The notes under the pieces were generated by a model. It had not been told where the DNA came from. It made no database searches and was given only the letters and a program-made list of their open reading frames with translations. Positions 11,340 to 23,499 of a DNA stretch of 64,000 bases are shown piece by piece. The number at the start of each line of letters is the position of its first letter. The stretch's first letter is position 1. The DNA is from Strongylocentrotus droebachiensis (Eukaryota > Echinodermata > Echinoidea > Camarodonta > Strongylocentrotidae): assembly GCA_035222895.1 (NCBI GenBank), contig JAVYIG010000173.1, positions 62,001 through 126,000 of the forward strand. The letters run 5' to 3'. The position numbers and the translations under genes are program-made.

Positions 11340-12200
11340 TTACGCGCGAAGCTTTGACCTTTCATTAATTATTAGAGAAAGAAGACGATTAGTTTTACCG
11401 TTCTCGACTCTTATTCCTTGTCTGAATTCAGTTTTCCCCCTCCCGCGCAAAGCGCGGAAGCTTTGAACTTTTATAGTTTAAATTGAAATTATTAGAGAAA
11501 ATGATTCGTTGTACCGTTCTAGACTCTTAATCCTTGTCTGAATTCAGTTTCTCCCTCCCGCGCGAAGCGCGGAAGATTTGACGTTTCATTAAATTATTGA
11601 AGAAGGAAGACGATTTGTTGTACCATTCTCGACTCGTATTACTTGTCTGAATCCCCCCCCCCTCCCGCGCAAAGCGCGGAAGCTTTGACCTTTTATAGTT
11701 TAAATTGAAATTATTAGAGAAAAAAGATGATTCGTTGTTTCATTCTCGACTCTTAATCCTTGTCTGAATTCAGTTTCCCCCTCCTGCGCTTTGCGCGGAA
11801 GCTTAACATTTCATTAAATTATTGGAGAAAGAATACGATTCGTTGTACCGTTCTAGACTCTTAATCCTTGTCTGAAATCAGTTTTCCCCATCCCGCGCAA
11901 AGCGCGGAAGCTTTGACGTTTCATTAAATTATTAGAGAAAGAAGATGATTCGTTTTTCCATTCTCGACTCTAAATCCTTGTCTGAATTCAGATTTTCCCG
12001 GCCCGCGCGTAGCGCGTAAACTTCTGACGTTTCATTAAACTATTAGACAAAGAAGACGATTCGTTTTACCATTCTCGAATCCCAATCCTTGTCTGAATTC
12101 AGTTGCCCCCCTCCCGAGCGATGCGCGGAAGCTTTTACATTTCATTAAATTATTAGAGAAAGAAGACGATTCGTTGTACCGTTCTCGACTTGTCAGAATT
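11340..12200. repeat. ~110-115-bp satellite array, about 8 units
   Basis: Each unit has a palindromic core (CGCGCAAAGCGCGGAAGCTT), then TTTCATTAAATTATTAGAGAA, then CATTCTCGACTCTTAATCC and GAATTCAG followed by a C tract. The CGCGC-AAA-GCGCG core can form a hairpin. Units differ by point changes and small indels. Confidence 0.9.
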
Positions 12201-12869
12201 TTCAAAAATGTTTCTTTGTCTGCTCCTTTTTCGTCCTATGTCATCTTACTGCCCCTACCGCCCCTGGCTACGCGCCTGCTTTAAAGGGAAAATGAAACAA
12301 TCATGATTGTGATGGCACACAATTAGGTTAGTAGAAATGAAATGGAAAAAAGATCTATTACACCAACCATGGATTAATCACGGCCGGGAGTGTTATCGGG
12401 CGAGGGCCGGGGCGTAGCGACCAAGCGAGATTTTGCAATGTTGAACGCTGAAATTATGCATTCTAGAAAATCCCTGAACCCAATATGTACGTTCTTTCCG
12501 CTATATTTCTTTCTAGCTATATTTCTAAATTTCCTGGGGGACGTGTCCCCCTATCGGGCCCAGGATTGCCGCCCCTGTCCATGATTACTACCAACATGAG
12601 TTCAAATACAAGCACAAGCGAGTTGGTATGAGCTGAATCCAAATGAAGGGCAAAATAAGAGTTGTGAAGCGGCCCTACCGTTAATTTAAAATTTGACTGT
12701 TGAGTATATAACTTCTATTTAAAAGACACCCAAAATATTGTGCCCTTTCAAATTTCTCACTTAAGAGTGATGACCCTTGTAGCGCAGGGGCTGTTCTTAA
12801 CGTTTAACTTTGAATCCGCGGCTCGAGATTTTATGCCGCCGGCCCGGCCCCCCTCTATTCAATAATTTC

Positions 12870-12962
12870 GTTATCTTTTCTCTTCTCTTTTCTTTTCTCT
12901 TCTTTTTTCCTTTCTCTCCTCCTTTCTTTTCTCTTCTCCTTTTTTTTCTTCCTTTTTTTTGC
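12870..12962. repeat. CT-rich tract inside element
   Basis: Polypyrimidine tract of the CTTTTCTCTT type, also found in copy 2 (18785-18935). Long open frames through it are low-complexity artefacts. Confidence 0.85.
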
Positions 12963-13169
12963 GCCGCCAATAGGGGGGGGCCGCGGCCGTTTCGGCCCCC
13001 CCTGGATCCGCCACTGCTTGTACAGCATGTTTCACCTTCGACGAACACATTGTTCTCCACTACTCTCAATACCCCTATTTTCTCCTCTCTGTTAGTGCTG
13101 TGCTGCGGAGCGGGGAAACCCTCTTCATGGCTTTCTTGTTCTCTAGCTCTCTGTCTTATTACTCTCACT

Positions 13170-13247
13170 CTTTGTCTCCGGGCTCCCCTCCCTCTCTCTC
13201 TCTATCTCTCTCCCTTTCTCTCTCTCTCTGTCTCTCCCTTTCTCTCT

Positions 13248-13280
<33 letters not shown>

Positions 13281-13395
13281 ATCTCTCTCTATCTCTCTTT
13301 CTCTCCCTATCTCTCTCCCACCCTCCCATCTCTCTCCCTTTTCTCATTCTCCTTCTCTCTCTCTCTCTCTCTATTATTTTGTCTGATATAACTTC
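13170..13395. repeat. (CT)n microsatellite
   Basis: Long CT repeat with short interruptions. Confidence 0.95.
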
Positions 13396-13557
13396 CTAAA
13401 TAAAATGTGTAGCGCTCCGTGTTGCAGGATTGGGTTTGGCCATCATTTTCGCATGGGTTGAAAATGTAAAGTTAATCGCAAGGGAGAAAGCCAGCAGTGG
13501 TAAAAGTTTGATGATGGTTTGGTCAGTGTTTTGCCCAGAGACAATGTCAGTTTCTTT

Positions 13558-13950
13558 CAGGCGCGGATCCAGGGGGGGGCGATTGTGCCCCCCCCCCCAC
13601 CTCCCCCCCCCCCCCCGCCAAACAAATAGAGAGAGAGAGAGAGAGAGAGAGAGAAGGGAAAGAAGGGAAAGGGAAAGAGGAGAGAAAGGAGAGAAAGAAG
13701 AGGAAGAAGAAAAGAAAAGGGGGAAAAGAAGGAGAGCGGGGGGGGGGTGGGTGAAAGGGCTTTGCCTCCCCCCCCCCCCCCCAAAAAAAAAAAAAGAGAG
13801 AGAGAGAGAGAGAAGGAAGGTAAAGGACAGAAAAAAGAGGTACAAAAGAGGAAGAAGAAAAGTAAAGAAGGGGGAAATTAGTTGCGATTTTCCCGCCAAC
13901 AATTTGTTGATCGGGGGGGGGGCGGGGGCAAAAGCCCCCTGCCTCATCCC
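13558..13950. mobile_element. Truncated hAT-like end plus GA and G/C tracts
   Basis: It starts CAGGCGCGGATCCAGG like the elements at 11040 and 14751. It continues in G, C, GA and A tracts and has no matching right end. It is probably a 5' fragment. The long open frames on both strands are repeat artefacts. Confidence 0.55.
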
Positions 13951-14034
13951 CCCACACTTTTTGGAAAAGTATATTAAAGAGAAATAAAGAGAAAGCCAGT
14001 GTCATAAAATAATGAGGTATCAAAATATGAAGCA

Positions 14035-14695
14035 GATTTACAACATGTATTAGATATTGTAAAAGTCAAACGTGAAGAGATTGGTCTATGCATGAATGTC
14101 AAGAAAACTAAGTCTGTGATTTTTAGTAGAACAGACAATTAGCCTAGAATCTGTTTAAAACTCGATGGACATAATTATCGTTGAGCAGGTCAGTAATTAC
14201 ACCTACTTAGGACAAAATATCAAAGATGATGCCAGATGCGAAGCAGAAATAAAAAGAAGAATAGAAATTGCTCGGAATACATTTCTGGCAACGAAAGACG
14301 TATTCACAGATAGAAAGGTCAAATTTGCGCTCCGGTTTAGACTAGTAAACTGTTATAATTATAGGGTCTGTCCTATTGTATGGAACAGAAACTGGATTTA
14401 CAGAAGAATGATGAAAACATCCTGGAAAAAGAATGAAACCAACAAAGAGATATTGCACATGGCAAGGCGTAAACAAATTGCACTGCATGGTAGGATTTAA
14501 TTAGTTAAGGAGAGAAAAGTCAAATACTTTGGTCATGTTAAAAGGCACCAAAGCCATGTGTTGGAGGGAAGGAACTAGACCGAGAGGGAGACCCATAATC
14601 AACTGGGAAGAGAATATCAAGAGCTGGAGTGGACTAAAACTGCAAGAGTGCACCAGAATGGCAGAAGATAGAGTGAAATGAGATAGATAGATCAA
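14035..14695 (+). pseudogene. Degenerate LINE reverse transcriptase, C-terminal part
   Basis: The plus strand reads ...NVKKTKSVIFSR..., then from 14165 ...YTYLGQNIKDDARCEAEIKRRIEIARNTF... and later a WKKNETNKEILHMARR segment and KYFGHVKRH. This is the order seen at the C-terminal end of RTE/CR1-like LINE proteins. Stops interrupt the frame at several places, so it is a pseudogene. Confidence 0.75.
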
Positions 14696-15059
14696 AATCT
14701 GACCGTAATCAAATGCCTAAAATCCCTGAGCTTCCGGGGGCATCTGCCTCCAGGCGCGGATCCAGGATTTTCCAATAGGGGGGGCCGGAAATTTGAAAAT
14801 TGCGCAGACTGTTTTTTCAAGGTCATATTAGAAGCACCATACCAGTACAATTTTTGACAGTTTCATTGGGGGTGGGGGGGGGGGGGGTGCTATAGCCTCT
14901 TGCCCGAAAAAGTAATTGTCTGGTTTCACAATTCGGCTAGTGAGCGAAGCGAGCGAGCAACAATTTGAGCATAATATTTTTTTGTGAGAGTGTTATTTAT
15001 CACCAAAATAAACGAGAAAAGATATCAAAAACTCATATTCGGGTAGCTCACTCCCCCCC

Positions 15060-17790
15060 CCCCCCCCATTACGCGCAAAGCGCGGAAGCTTTGACCTTTC
15101 ATTAATTATTAGAGAAAGAAGACGATTTGTTGTACCATTCTCGATTCGTATTCCTTCTCTGAATTCAGTTTTCCCCCTCACACGCAAAGCGCGGAAGCTT
15201 TGACCTTTTATAGTTTAATGAAATTATTAGCGAAAGAATATGATTCGTTGTTCCATTCTCGACTCTTAATCCTTCTCTGGATTCAGTTTTCCCCCTCCCG
15301 AGCAAAGCGCAGAAGCTTAACGTTTCATTAAATTATTAGAGAAAGAAGACTATTCGTTGTACCGTTCTCGACTCTTAATCCTTGTCTGAATTCAGTTTTT
15401 CCCCCTCCCGCGCGAAGCGCGGAAGCTCTGACGTTGCATTAAATTATTAGAGAAAGAAGACGATTCGTTGTACCGTTCTCGACTCTTAATCCTTGTCTGA
15501 ATTCAGTTTTCCCCCTCCCGCGCGAAGCGCGGAAGCTCTGACGTTGCACTAAATTATTAGAGAAAGAAGACGATTCGTTGTAACATTCTCGACTCTTAAT
15601 CCTTGTTTGAATGCAGTTTCCCCCCCCCCTCTCGCGCGAAGCGTGGAAGCTTTGCCCTTTCATTAATTATTAGAGAAAGAAGATTTGTTGTACCATTCTC
15701 GACTCTTATTACTTGACTGAATTCTGAATTCAACCACCCCCGCCCCCCCCCCCCCCTCCCGCGCGAAGCACGGAAGCTTTGGCCTTTCATAGTTTATTGA
15801 AAATATTAGAGAAAGAAGATGATTCGTTGTTCCATTCTCGACTCTTAATCCTTGTCAGAATTCAGCTCCCCCCTCCTGCGCTTTGCGCGGAAGCTTAACG
15901 TTTCATTAAATTATTAGAGAAAGAATTTGATTCGTTGTACCGTCACCGACTCTTTATCTTAGTCTGAATTAAGTCCCATCCCCCTCCCCCCCCCCCCCCC
16001 CTCTCGCGCGAAGCGCGGAAGCTTTGACGTTTCATTAAATTATTAGAGAAAGACGACGATTCGTTGTACCGTTCTCGACTCTTAATCCTTGTCTGAATTC
16101 AGTTTTCCCCCTCCCATTACGCGCAAAGCGCGGAAGCTTTGACCTTATTATTATTAGAGAAAGAAGACGATTTGTTGTACCATTCTCGACTCGTATTCCT
16201 TGTCTGAATTCAGTTTCCCCCCTCCCGCGCAAAACCCGGAAGCTTCGACGTTGCATTAAATTATTAGAGAAAGAAGACGATTCGTTGTAACATTCTCGAC
16301 TCTTAATCCTTCTTTGAATGCAGTTCCACCCCCCCCCCCCTCTCGCGCGAAGCGTGGAAGCTTTGCCCTTTCATTAATTATTAGAGAAAGAAGATTTGTT
16401 GTACCATTCTCGACTCTTATTACTTGACTGAATTCTGAATTCAGCCCTCCCCCCCCCCCCTCCCGAGCGAAGCACGGAAGCTTTGGCCTTGCATAGTTTA
16501 TTGAAATTATTAGAGAAAGAAGATGATTCGTTGTTCCATTCTCGACTCTTAATCCTTGTCAGAATTCAGTTCCCCCCTCCTGCGCTTTGCGTGGAAGCTT
16601 AACGTTTCATTAAATTATTAGAGAAAGAAATTGATTAGTTGTACCGTCACCGACCCCTTATCCTAGTCTGAATTAAGTCCCATCCTCCTCCCCCCCTCTC
16701 GCGCAAATCGCGGAAGCTTTGACGTTTCATTAAATTATTAGAGAAAGACGACGATTCGTTGTACCGTTCTCGACTCTTAATCCTTGTCTGAATTCAGTTC
16801 CCCCCTCCCATTACGCGCAAAGCGCGGAAGCTTTGACCTTTCATTAATTATTAGAAAGAAGACGATTTGTTGTACCATTCTCGACTCGTATTCCTTGTCT
16901 GAATTCAGTTTTCCCCCTCCCGCGCAAAGCGCGGAAGCTTTGACGTTTCATTAAATTATTAGAGAAAGAAGACGATTCGTTGTAACATTCTCGACTCTTA
17001 ATCCTTCTTTGAATGCAGTTCCCCCCCCCCCCTCTCGCGCGAAGCGTGGAAGTTTTGCCCTTTCATTAATTATTAGAGAAAGAAGATTTGTTGTACCATT
17101 CTCGACTCTTATTACTTGACTGAATTCTGAATTCAGACGCCCCCCCCCCCCTCCCGCGCGAAGCACGGAAGCTTTAGCCTTTCATAGTTTATTGAATTTA
17201 TTAGAGAAAGAAGATGATTCGTTGTTCCATTCTCGACTCTTAATCCTTGTCAGAATTCAGTTTCCCCCTCGGAAGCTTAATGTTTCATTAAATTATTAGA
17301 GAAAGAAATTGATTCGTTGTACCATCATCGACTCATTATCCTAGTCTGAATTGAGTCCCATCCCCCCCCCCCTCTCGCTCGAAGCGCTTAAGCTTTGACG
17401 TTTCATTAAATTATTAGAGAAAGACGACGATTCGTTGTACCATTCTCGACTTTTAATCCTTATCTGAATTCAGTTTTTCCCCTCCCGCGCAAAGCGCGGA
17501 AGCTTTGACCGTTTATAGTTTAATGAAATTATTAGAGAAAGAAGATGATTCGTTGTTCCATTCTCGACTCTTAATCCTTCTCTGAATTCAGTTTTCCCCC
17601 GTTGAAACGTTGATGTTTCATTAAATTATTAGATAAAGAAGATTATTCGTTTTACCATTCTCGACTCCCAATCCTTGTCAGAATTCAGTTGCCCCCCTCC
17701 CGAGCGATGCGCGGAAGCTTTGACATTTCATTATATTATTAGAGAAAGAAGACGATTCGTTGTACCGTTCTCGACTTGTCAGAATTTTCA
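15060..17790. repeat. ~115-bp satellite array, about 23 units
   Basis: Same unit as 11340-12200. Unit length varies from about 105 to 128 bases, mainly through the C tract. Higher-order repetition is visible: a run of several variant units around 15600-16140 recurs at about 16300-16850 and again near 16990-17450, suggesting multi-unit duplications. Confidence 0.9.
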
Positions 17791-18469
17791 AAAATGTTTC
17801 TTTGTCTGCTCCTTTTTCGTCCTTTGTCCTCTTACTGCCCCTACCGCCCCTGGCTACGCGCCTGCTTTAAAGGGAAAATGAAACAATCATGATTGTGATA
17901 GCACACAATGAGGTTAGTAGAAATGAAAGGGAAGAAAGATCTATTACACCAACCATGGATAAATCACGGCCGGGAGTGTCATAGTTTTGTGTTATCGGGC
18001 GAGGGCCGGGGCGTAGCGACTAAGCGAGATTTTGCAATGTTGAATGCTGAAATTATGCATTCTAGAAAATCCTTAAGCCCAATATGTACGTTCTTTCCGC
18101 TATATTTCTTTCTAGCTATATTTCTAAACTCCTTGGGGACGTGTCCCCCTATCGGGCCCAGGATTGCCGCCCCTGTCCATGATTACTACCAACATGAGTT
18201 CAAATACAAGCACAAGCGAGTTGGTATGAGCTGAATCCAAATGAAGGGCAAAATAAGAGTTGTGAAGCGGCCCTACCGTTAATTTAAAATTTGACTGTTG
18301 AGTATATAGCTTCTATTTAAAAGACATCCAAAATATTATGCCCTTTTCAATTTTCTCACTAAAGAGTGATAACCGCAGGGGCTGTTCTTAACGTTTAACT
18401 TTGAATCCGCGGCTCGAGATTTTATGCGGCCGGCCCGGCCCCCCTCTATTCAATAACGTTTGCCAAGCC

Positions 18470-18780
18470 TTCTGGAATGACCCCCAAATCTCCTGATTAC
18501 AGTTTTCCCTTATTCATCGTTACTGTCGCATAGCGCCATTTCCTTGTCTTTCCCCCTTTCTCACCCGACTTTTCTTTTCCCCACCCCCCCCCCCCCCCCC
18601 ACCCACTCAGTGTTATCTAGGGTACGCACATGTATGTTCCCTCTCTTTGAAAGCACCCCTCTATCTCCGGTGTACGGGCCGGATTTGTGTGTATTACGGG
18701 CCGGAATTGCGTGAAAAGTAACTCTTTATCGGAAATTTTGGGAACACAAATTCGGTCCCTCCGACCCCGGAGTGGGGGGG
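18470..18780. mobile_element. Inserted fragment of a CCACTCAG-ended element
   Basis: This block is absent from copy 1 at the corresponding point (12870). It contains CCACTCAGTGTTAT...GGGTAC and ...GACCCCGGAGTGGGG, which match in inverse the ends of the unit at 48560-48960. It is a deletion derivative of that family. Confidence 0.6.
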
Positions 18781-18993
18781 GGGGGGCTTTCTTCTTTATT
18801 TTTTCTCTTCTTTTTTCTTTTCTCTTCTTTTTTTCCTTTCTCTTCTCTTTTCTTTTCTCTTCTCCTTTTTTTTCTCCTCTTCTCCTTTCTTTTTTTCTCT
18901 TCTTTTCTTCCTCTTTTTTTTCTTCCTTTTTTTTGCGCCGCCAATAGGGGGGGCCGCGGCCGTTTCGGCCCCCCCCCCCTGGATCCGCCACTG

Positions 18994-19761
18994 TGCCTCC
19001 CTGGACCCCACCTACAGCCCTAAGGCGGGCCCCTGGATGCTCATCTGACTGTGAGTTTATGCCTTTCGTCTTTCATCGTGCATATTGAGGGTGGTCTTAA
19101 TTCTTATAGAGATTGTTGGTAATAGTAATGCGTTTTTCTTTTCTTCTTCCTGAAATCAAAATGCCTTCTTACCTTTGACCCACATTTATTGCTTCAGGCC
19201 AAACATGGTAAAAGAGGATTTTGACAAGGGTCTCAATCAAATATAAATACAATAAGCATACGTGACCAAGAAGACGTATATAAAGGGGTGTTTTTGTATA
19301 GATTAGGTCGTTCAATGACCTCGTTTAATGACCTCAATATTTTAAAGTGACTATCGTCTCATTTCTTTGGTAACATATTAATTTGCTTGCTGTATTTGCT
19401 ATTTTTGCTTGTTTCACGTTGTATATCATCTTATGTCAAGGCCTTCTTGCCCACCTATTATTACTGTTACGTCCTCTACGATTACAACCACTTCAACCAA
19501 ATGTTAGTTTAATTTATGGGAACCTATAATCTACAAGCTGAGCTTTTTAATAGGTTCCTCACATTTCACTCTGTATAATCTTCTATTAATTACAATTAAT
19601 TTCGACGTCTTTTCAAAGAATTAATTATATAACGTGACACTTTAAGTATATTTCATATTATGTCCTAATTTTTTCAATAATGTGAATTCTTTTTTGTGTG
19701 TGAAATGTGAAACAAATAAACTTAAAACTTGAGATTGGACGCGGTCAGCGCGGTGCCACGT
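18994..19761. other. Unassigned sequence
   Basis: No gene or repeat recognised. Confidence 0.45.
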
Positions 19762-19995
19762 TAAAGGAGGTATCTCACTGAGCGCCAAATCACCGTTGTG
19801 AACCTTTTACGAACCCTGCCGAAACCCAAATTTGGGGTTTCGGCAGGGTTTGTAAAAGGTCCCAAACATTCACAAATAGTGGCAAAGGATTGGCAAATCT
19901 TCGCTAATACTGTCGCTAACATTTGCTAATAGTCGCCAACTTTCAAAATTCGCAACGTTCGTAAGCATGCGCCGCTCAGTAAGATACCTCCTTTA
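19762..19995. mobile_element. MITE with 23-bp inverted ends
   Basis: The ends TAAAGGAGGTATCTCACTGA and its inverse match over 23 bases with one difference. Inside is a second hairpin, CCTTTTACGAACCCTGCCGAAA... around AAATTTGG. The left flank is TTAA and the right is TTAT, so it may belong to the TTAA-target group with one mutated flank. No coding sequence. Confidence 0.8.
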
Positions 19996-20189
19996 TGTCC
20001 ATTTTCAAGAAAAAGGGTACTTTTTCAAAATCCTGCTGTACGCGTTTAGGGATATTTTTCTAGATCCCGACTCCGAATCGAAAGATGGTTGGGAAAACGG
20101 TTGTCTATAACTTTCAGTTACGTCAGCTTGCTTATGTAACTAAACACACATAAAGAAGACCATTATCATCAGTTAAATGTTGTTATTAT

Positions 20190-20418
20190 TATTATTATCT
20201 TTAATAAGTAGTTCTTTTAATTTTCTTATCTGTCTGTAAATATTACTATTTTAACTTATTAATTTTATACATGTCTGTAAGGGACCCCACTGGAAATAAG
20301 CTCTCGAGCTTTCGTGGGTTATCCTGTTCAAGCTGACTTATTTTTTATCTGTTATTATTGTATATTGTTGTATGTTGGAAGCTTGTCGAATAAAAATCAA
20401 TCAATCAATCAATCTATG
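20190..20418 (+). mobile_element. LINE 3' tail with (AATC)n end
   Basis: This has GGGACCCCACTGGAAATAAG and TTTCGTGGGTTATCCTG, then AATAAAAATCAATCAATCAA. It is a typical non-LTR retrotransposon 3' tail ending in a short tandem repeat. Only the tail is present. Confidence 0.55.
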
Positions 20419-21188
20419 GATATACATAGTAGATAAAATTCCAAAGATACGTGTTCAAAATGTCGATGCTTTAATGAACATGTTGTAATTTGTTGCAATA
20501 AGTAAGGTTTTAATAGTAATGACTGATGTGCTTTGTCTGTTTAAAGAAAGAGAAAGCAATTTTTATTTTATTATTTATACAGAAGTCACCAATTTTCTTT
20601 TATATATTAGACGCCCTGTGCTGATATGGACGGGTGTCATTGAAATAAGTTAAGTTTGTACATGTGTTCCTCAGTCATTATACATTTCTATTTTGTTTTG
20701 CATAGTAGAATAGTAACTGTTCATTGAACATTTTGTACTTTTTGTAAACACTACATGTACTTTATATAAAATAAGATCAAATTTTAAATATAATTCTTTT
20801 ATTCAAAGAAAGGACTTATGATGGCTGTGGATTGAATCCATTCGGAAGTGAACAGGTTGATGTTACTGCTTCTCTATTTAAATGTTTCATTGTGAATTTT
20901 ACATTGGTAGCGCAATTTGATTTATTTACATTTGTCATTGTCAACAACTTGAATGGTGATCCCTATCGCAATATTACAATGCTTGTTTAGGAGTACATTT
21001 TTGTAATTTGAAAAGGCTGCCGCTCAATCATCCGTGGCAGCCGAATTATGAATAAGATATCAACATTTAATATAATGATAATTCAAGATCACACAGGTTA
21101 TAACGTTTAAATGGAAATCTAAGAAAGTTTATTCCTTTTGTGTACGCACTGTACAGTGGCACAATATTTTATCAAGGGTCGAACATAA
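20419..21188. other. Unassigned AT-rich sequence
   Basis: No gene or repeat recognised. Confidence 0.45.
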
Positions 21189-21380
21189 TGGCCCGAATTC
21201 ACAAAGCAAGGTTTGAGCTCAGACCAAGGTTTAAGTTTAAACCTCCTTTTGTTTCGCCAAACCTCCTTTTGTTATTTATAAACCTGGTTTGTAAATAACA
21301 ACAGGAGGTTTGGCGAAACAAAAGGAGGTTTAAACTTAAACCTGGTCTGAGCTCAAACCTTGCTTTGTGAATTCGGGCCA
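21189..21380. repeat. 192-bp near-perfect palindrome
   Basis: TGGCCCGAATTCACAAAGCA at the left is mirrored by its inverse at the right. The arms of about 85 bases are almost identical around a short centre (GTTATTTATAAACCTGGTTTG). AAT precedes and follows the GGCCCG ends. It is likely a fold-back MITE inserted recently. Confidence 0.85.
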
Positions 21381-21724
21381 ATAAGTACAGTAGACACATT
21401 TTGAAAGAACGTTTGCTGGAAGTTTTATTCCGTTCAAAATTCTGAGCATGTGTAGATCTGTGCTTGCTCGCTTGGCAATTGCATTACTACTATTAATAAT
21501 AATTATAGTAGTAATGGAAAAGGAGACAAATAAGAAAAAGAAAAATTCAAAGGGAAAGAAGAAGAAGTAGAAGAAACAGAACAATAACAACAACGACAAG
21601 GGGGACGGGGAAGAGGGGAATAAGAGAAGGATTGCCCGCCCTATGAAATCAGTGAACTACATTACGCTATCGTAATGTATACTTTAAACATCAAGGACAA
21701 GTTATTATGGTATTCGACGTAGTC

Positions 21725-21920
21725 GAAAGCGTATCCGGAAACCTACCCCGGGATAACCACCCCAGTCAACTACCCCCTAGGACAACCACCCCTAGGACAA
21801 CTACCCTCTAGGACGACCACCCCCCCCCCCCTCCCCCCGGACTACTACCCCCTCGGACAACTAGCCCCCAGGCAACTCAACTACCCCCGAGGATAGTTGC
21901 CCAGGGGTAGTTGTCCTCAA
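21725..21920. repeat. Minisatellite, CTACCCCCTAGGACAAC type
   Basis: About ten degenerate units of roughly 16-18 bases (CTACCCCCTAGGACAAC and variants). The last units are in inverse orientation (GGGGTAGTTGTCCT). Confidence 0.8.
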
Positions 21921-21984
21921 CACAGGACATAACATTGGATGGCAGGATGCCCTCATAATAGACTTTGAAAGTAACTTCTGGGCA

Positions 21985-22510
21985 AGAATAATATATTTAT
22001 GGGGTTTTGGGGGTCAGAGAATCTGATTTTGATGTTCTTTCATCGATTTGAGGTCTCCTAGGGGCTGCCATACTGGTCATATTGGTCAAATCCAAAATGG
22101 CCGCCATCTGAGTTAAAGGTCAAGCATAGTTCCAAAAGAAAAAGCGCTCGTATGATAATAGTTTATATATTTATGGGGTTTTGGGGGTCAGAGAATCTGA
22201 TTTTGATGTTCTTTCATCGATTTGAGGTCTCCTAGGGGCTGCCATACTGGGCATATTGGTCAAATCCAAAATGGCCGCCATCTGATAGTTACAGGTCAAG
22301 TGTAGTTACGAAATGAAATGGGCTAGTATGATAAAAGTTTATATATTTATGGGGTTTTCGGGGTCAGAGAATCTGGATATCATGTTCTTTTACCAATGTG
22401 AGGTTTAATTGGGCAGTCATGCTGGTCATATTGGTCAAATCTAAAATGGCTGCCACCTTTGAGTAAAAGGTCAAGTGTAGTTTCAAAAGGAAAAGGGCTA
22501 GTATGTTAAA
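21985..22510. repeat. ~175-bp tandem repeat, 3 units
   Basis: Three units each start near TATATTTATGGGGTTTTGGG (about 21992, 22165, 22341). They contain GGTCAGAGAATCTGATTTTG and AAATGGCCGCCATCTGA. Inverted units of the same repeat lie at 23500-24175. Confidence 0.9.
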
Positions 22511-23499
22511 AAAAGACATCAATGCCTCAATTTAAGCATATTTTGAATCTGGTCACGCTTCGAAAAGTTCGTGGCCTAGCATTTTGCTTCTGTTGATGAT
22601 CAAATTTAAAAAAAACACCCTTTATAGATCAGGGAGAGTGTGAAAAAAAGCACACAGTAGGAGCAGTGCAATTTAAATATAAAGGGATGGATTAGAGTTT
22701 ATTTCTAAAATGAAATAAAACTGAAAGGGCTATTTTATCTTCAAGAGTCCTTTCACTTAACTTAAGAAATAACCTCTCTTTATATCTTAGAGACACTTTC
22801 TCTTGAAAGTCAAATAAACTCGAGAGCATCCTGGGGCTCCGCCCTGGAACCCCGGGTAGGGGCTGTTCCAGGCCCCTAAAGCTGTGCCATATTGTACGGA
22901 TCCATTAGAAATCAAAATAAGCCCAACAAATAATTTGTATATATATACCCATACATACATATATATAGGTATATAAATATAGTTCTGCTATGCAAACTTC
23001 CTCTGTGAAATGCATAATAAATTCGTTTTCGAGGGGTTGGCAATAAAAATAGATAAACAGTAAAAACAAACCATGAATAAAGAAATAAACAGCTTGTTCG
23101 ATTTGTTTTGAAGCATTATCTTTAAAAACCCAGACAGCTTTATCTTTATTATCCTTAAAAAATAACGTCTATAATCACTCTGAGATGGAATAAAATACCA
23201 ATACGAATTGCATTATGCAACGTCTAGACATTAAAGGTCGAGTCCCTGGGGACTTGGATCACGATAATACTTTACCGATGACCAGATTCCAAGTAAAGTT
23301 TACAATTCCGACATTCAGAAATGATTTTCGGTGACTGATGTGTCAGATGTGATCATTCACAAAGGAAAGGCCAGCACTCAAACAAATAACAGTTCCTCTC
23401 TCAGCTCTCTTTATGTTCATGTGACCTTTGTAAAAGTTCGTTCCCGATTTTGGAGCATGCTGAGTGTTCAATTACGAACTCGCTTATTGATAAATGAAC

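Larger units (their letters stand above)
11040..13016. mobile_element. hAT-like composite element with internal satellite, copy 1
   Basis: The element begins CAGGCGCGGATCTAGG and ends CCTGGATCCGCCACTG, which are imperfect inverted ends. It is flanked by an exact 8-bp direct repeat CTTGTACA (11032-11039 and 13017-13024), the target duplication length of hAT transposons. From left to right it holds a short unique part, about eight units of a satellite (11340-12200), a non-satellite segment (12278-12860) and a CT-rich tract. No transposase is present. The same unit recurs at 14751-18993 with more satellite copies. Confidence 0.85.
14751..18993. mobile_element. hAT-like composite element with internal satellite, copy 2
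   Basis: This has the same ends as copy 1 (CAGGCGCGGATCCAGG...CCGCCACTG) and the same order of internal parts. It is 4.2 kb because the satellite has about 23 units instead of 8 and because about 310 bases (18470-18780) are inserted. A 6-bp direct repeat TGCCTC abuts both ends (14745-14750 and 18994-18999). The segment 17867-18460 matches 12278-12870 closely. Confidence 0.8.

Noticed and set aside
12797-14023. Open frames of 120-190 codons on both strands
   Set aside because: They are translations of CT/GA repeats and G/C tracts (Ser/Leu/Phe or Lys/Arg/Glu runs), with the same length on both strands.
11340-17790. Regular repeats with palindromic cores, like a CRISPR array
   Set aside because: Units have no unique spacers, the setting is an animal genome, and the units are satellite repeats inside a transposon.
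18617-19023. Lys/Glu-rich and Phe/Leu-rich frames
   Set aside because: Both come from the CT-rich tract of the composite element.
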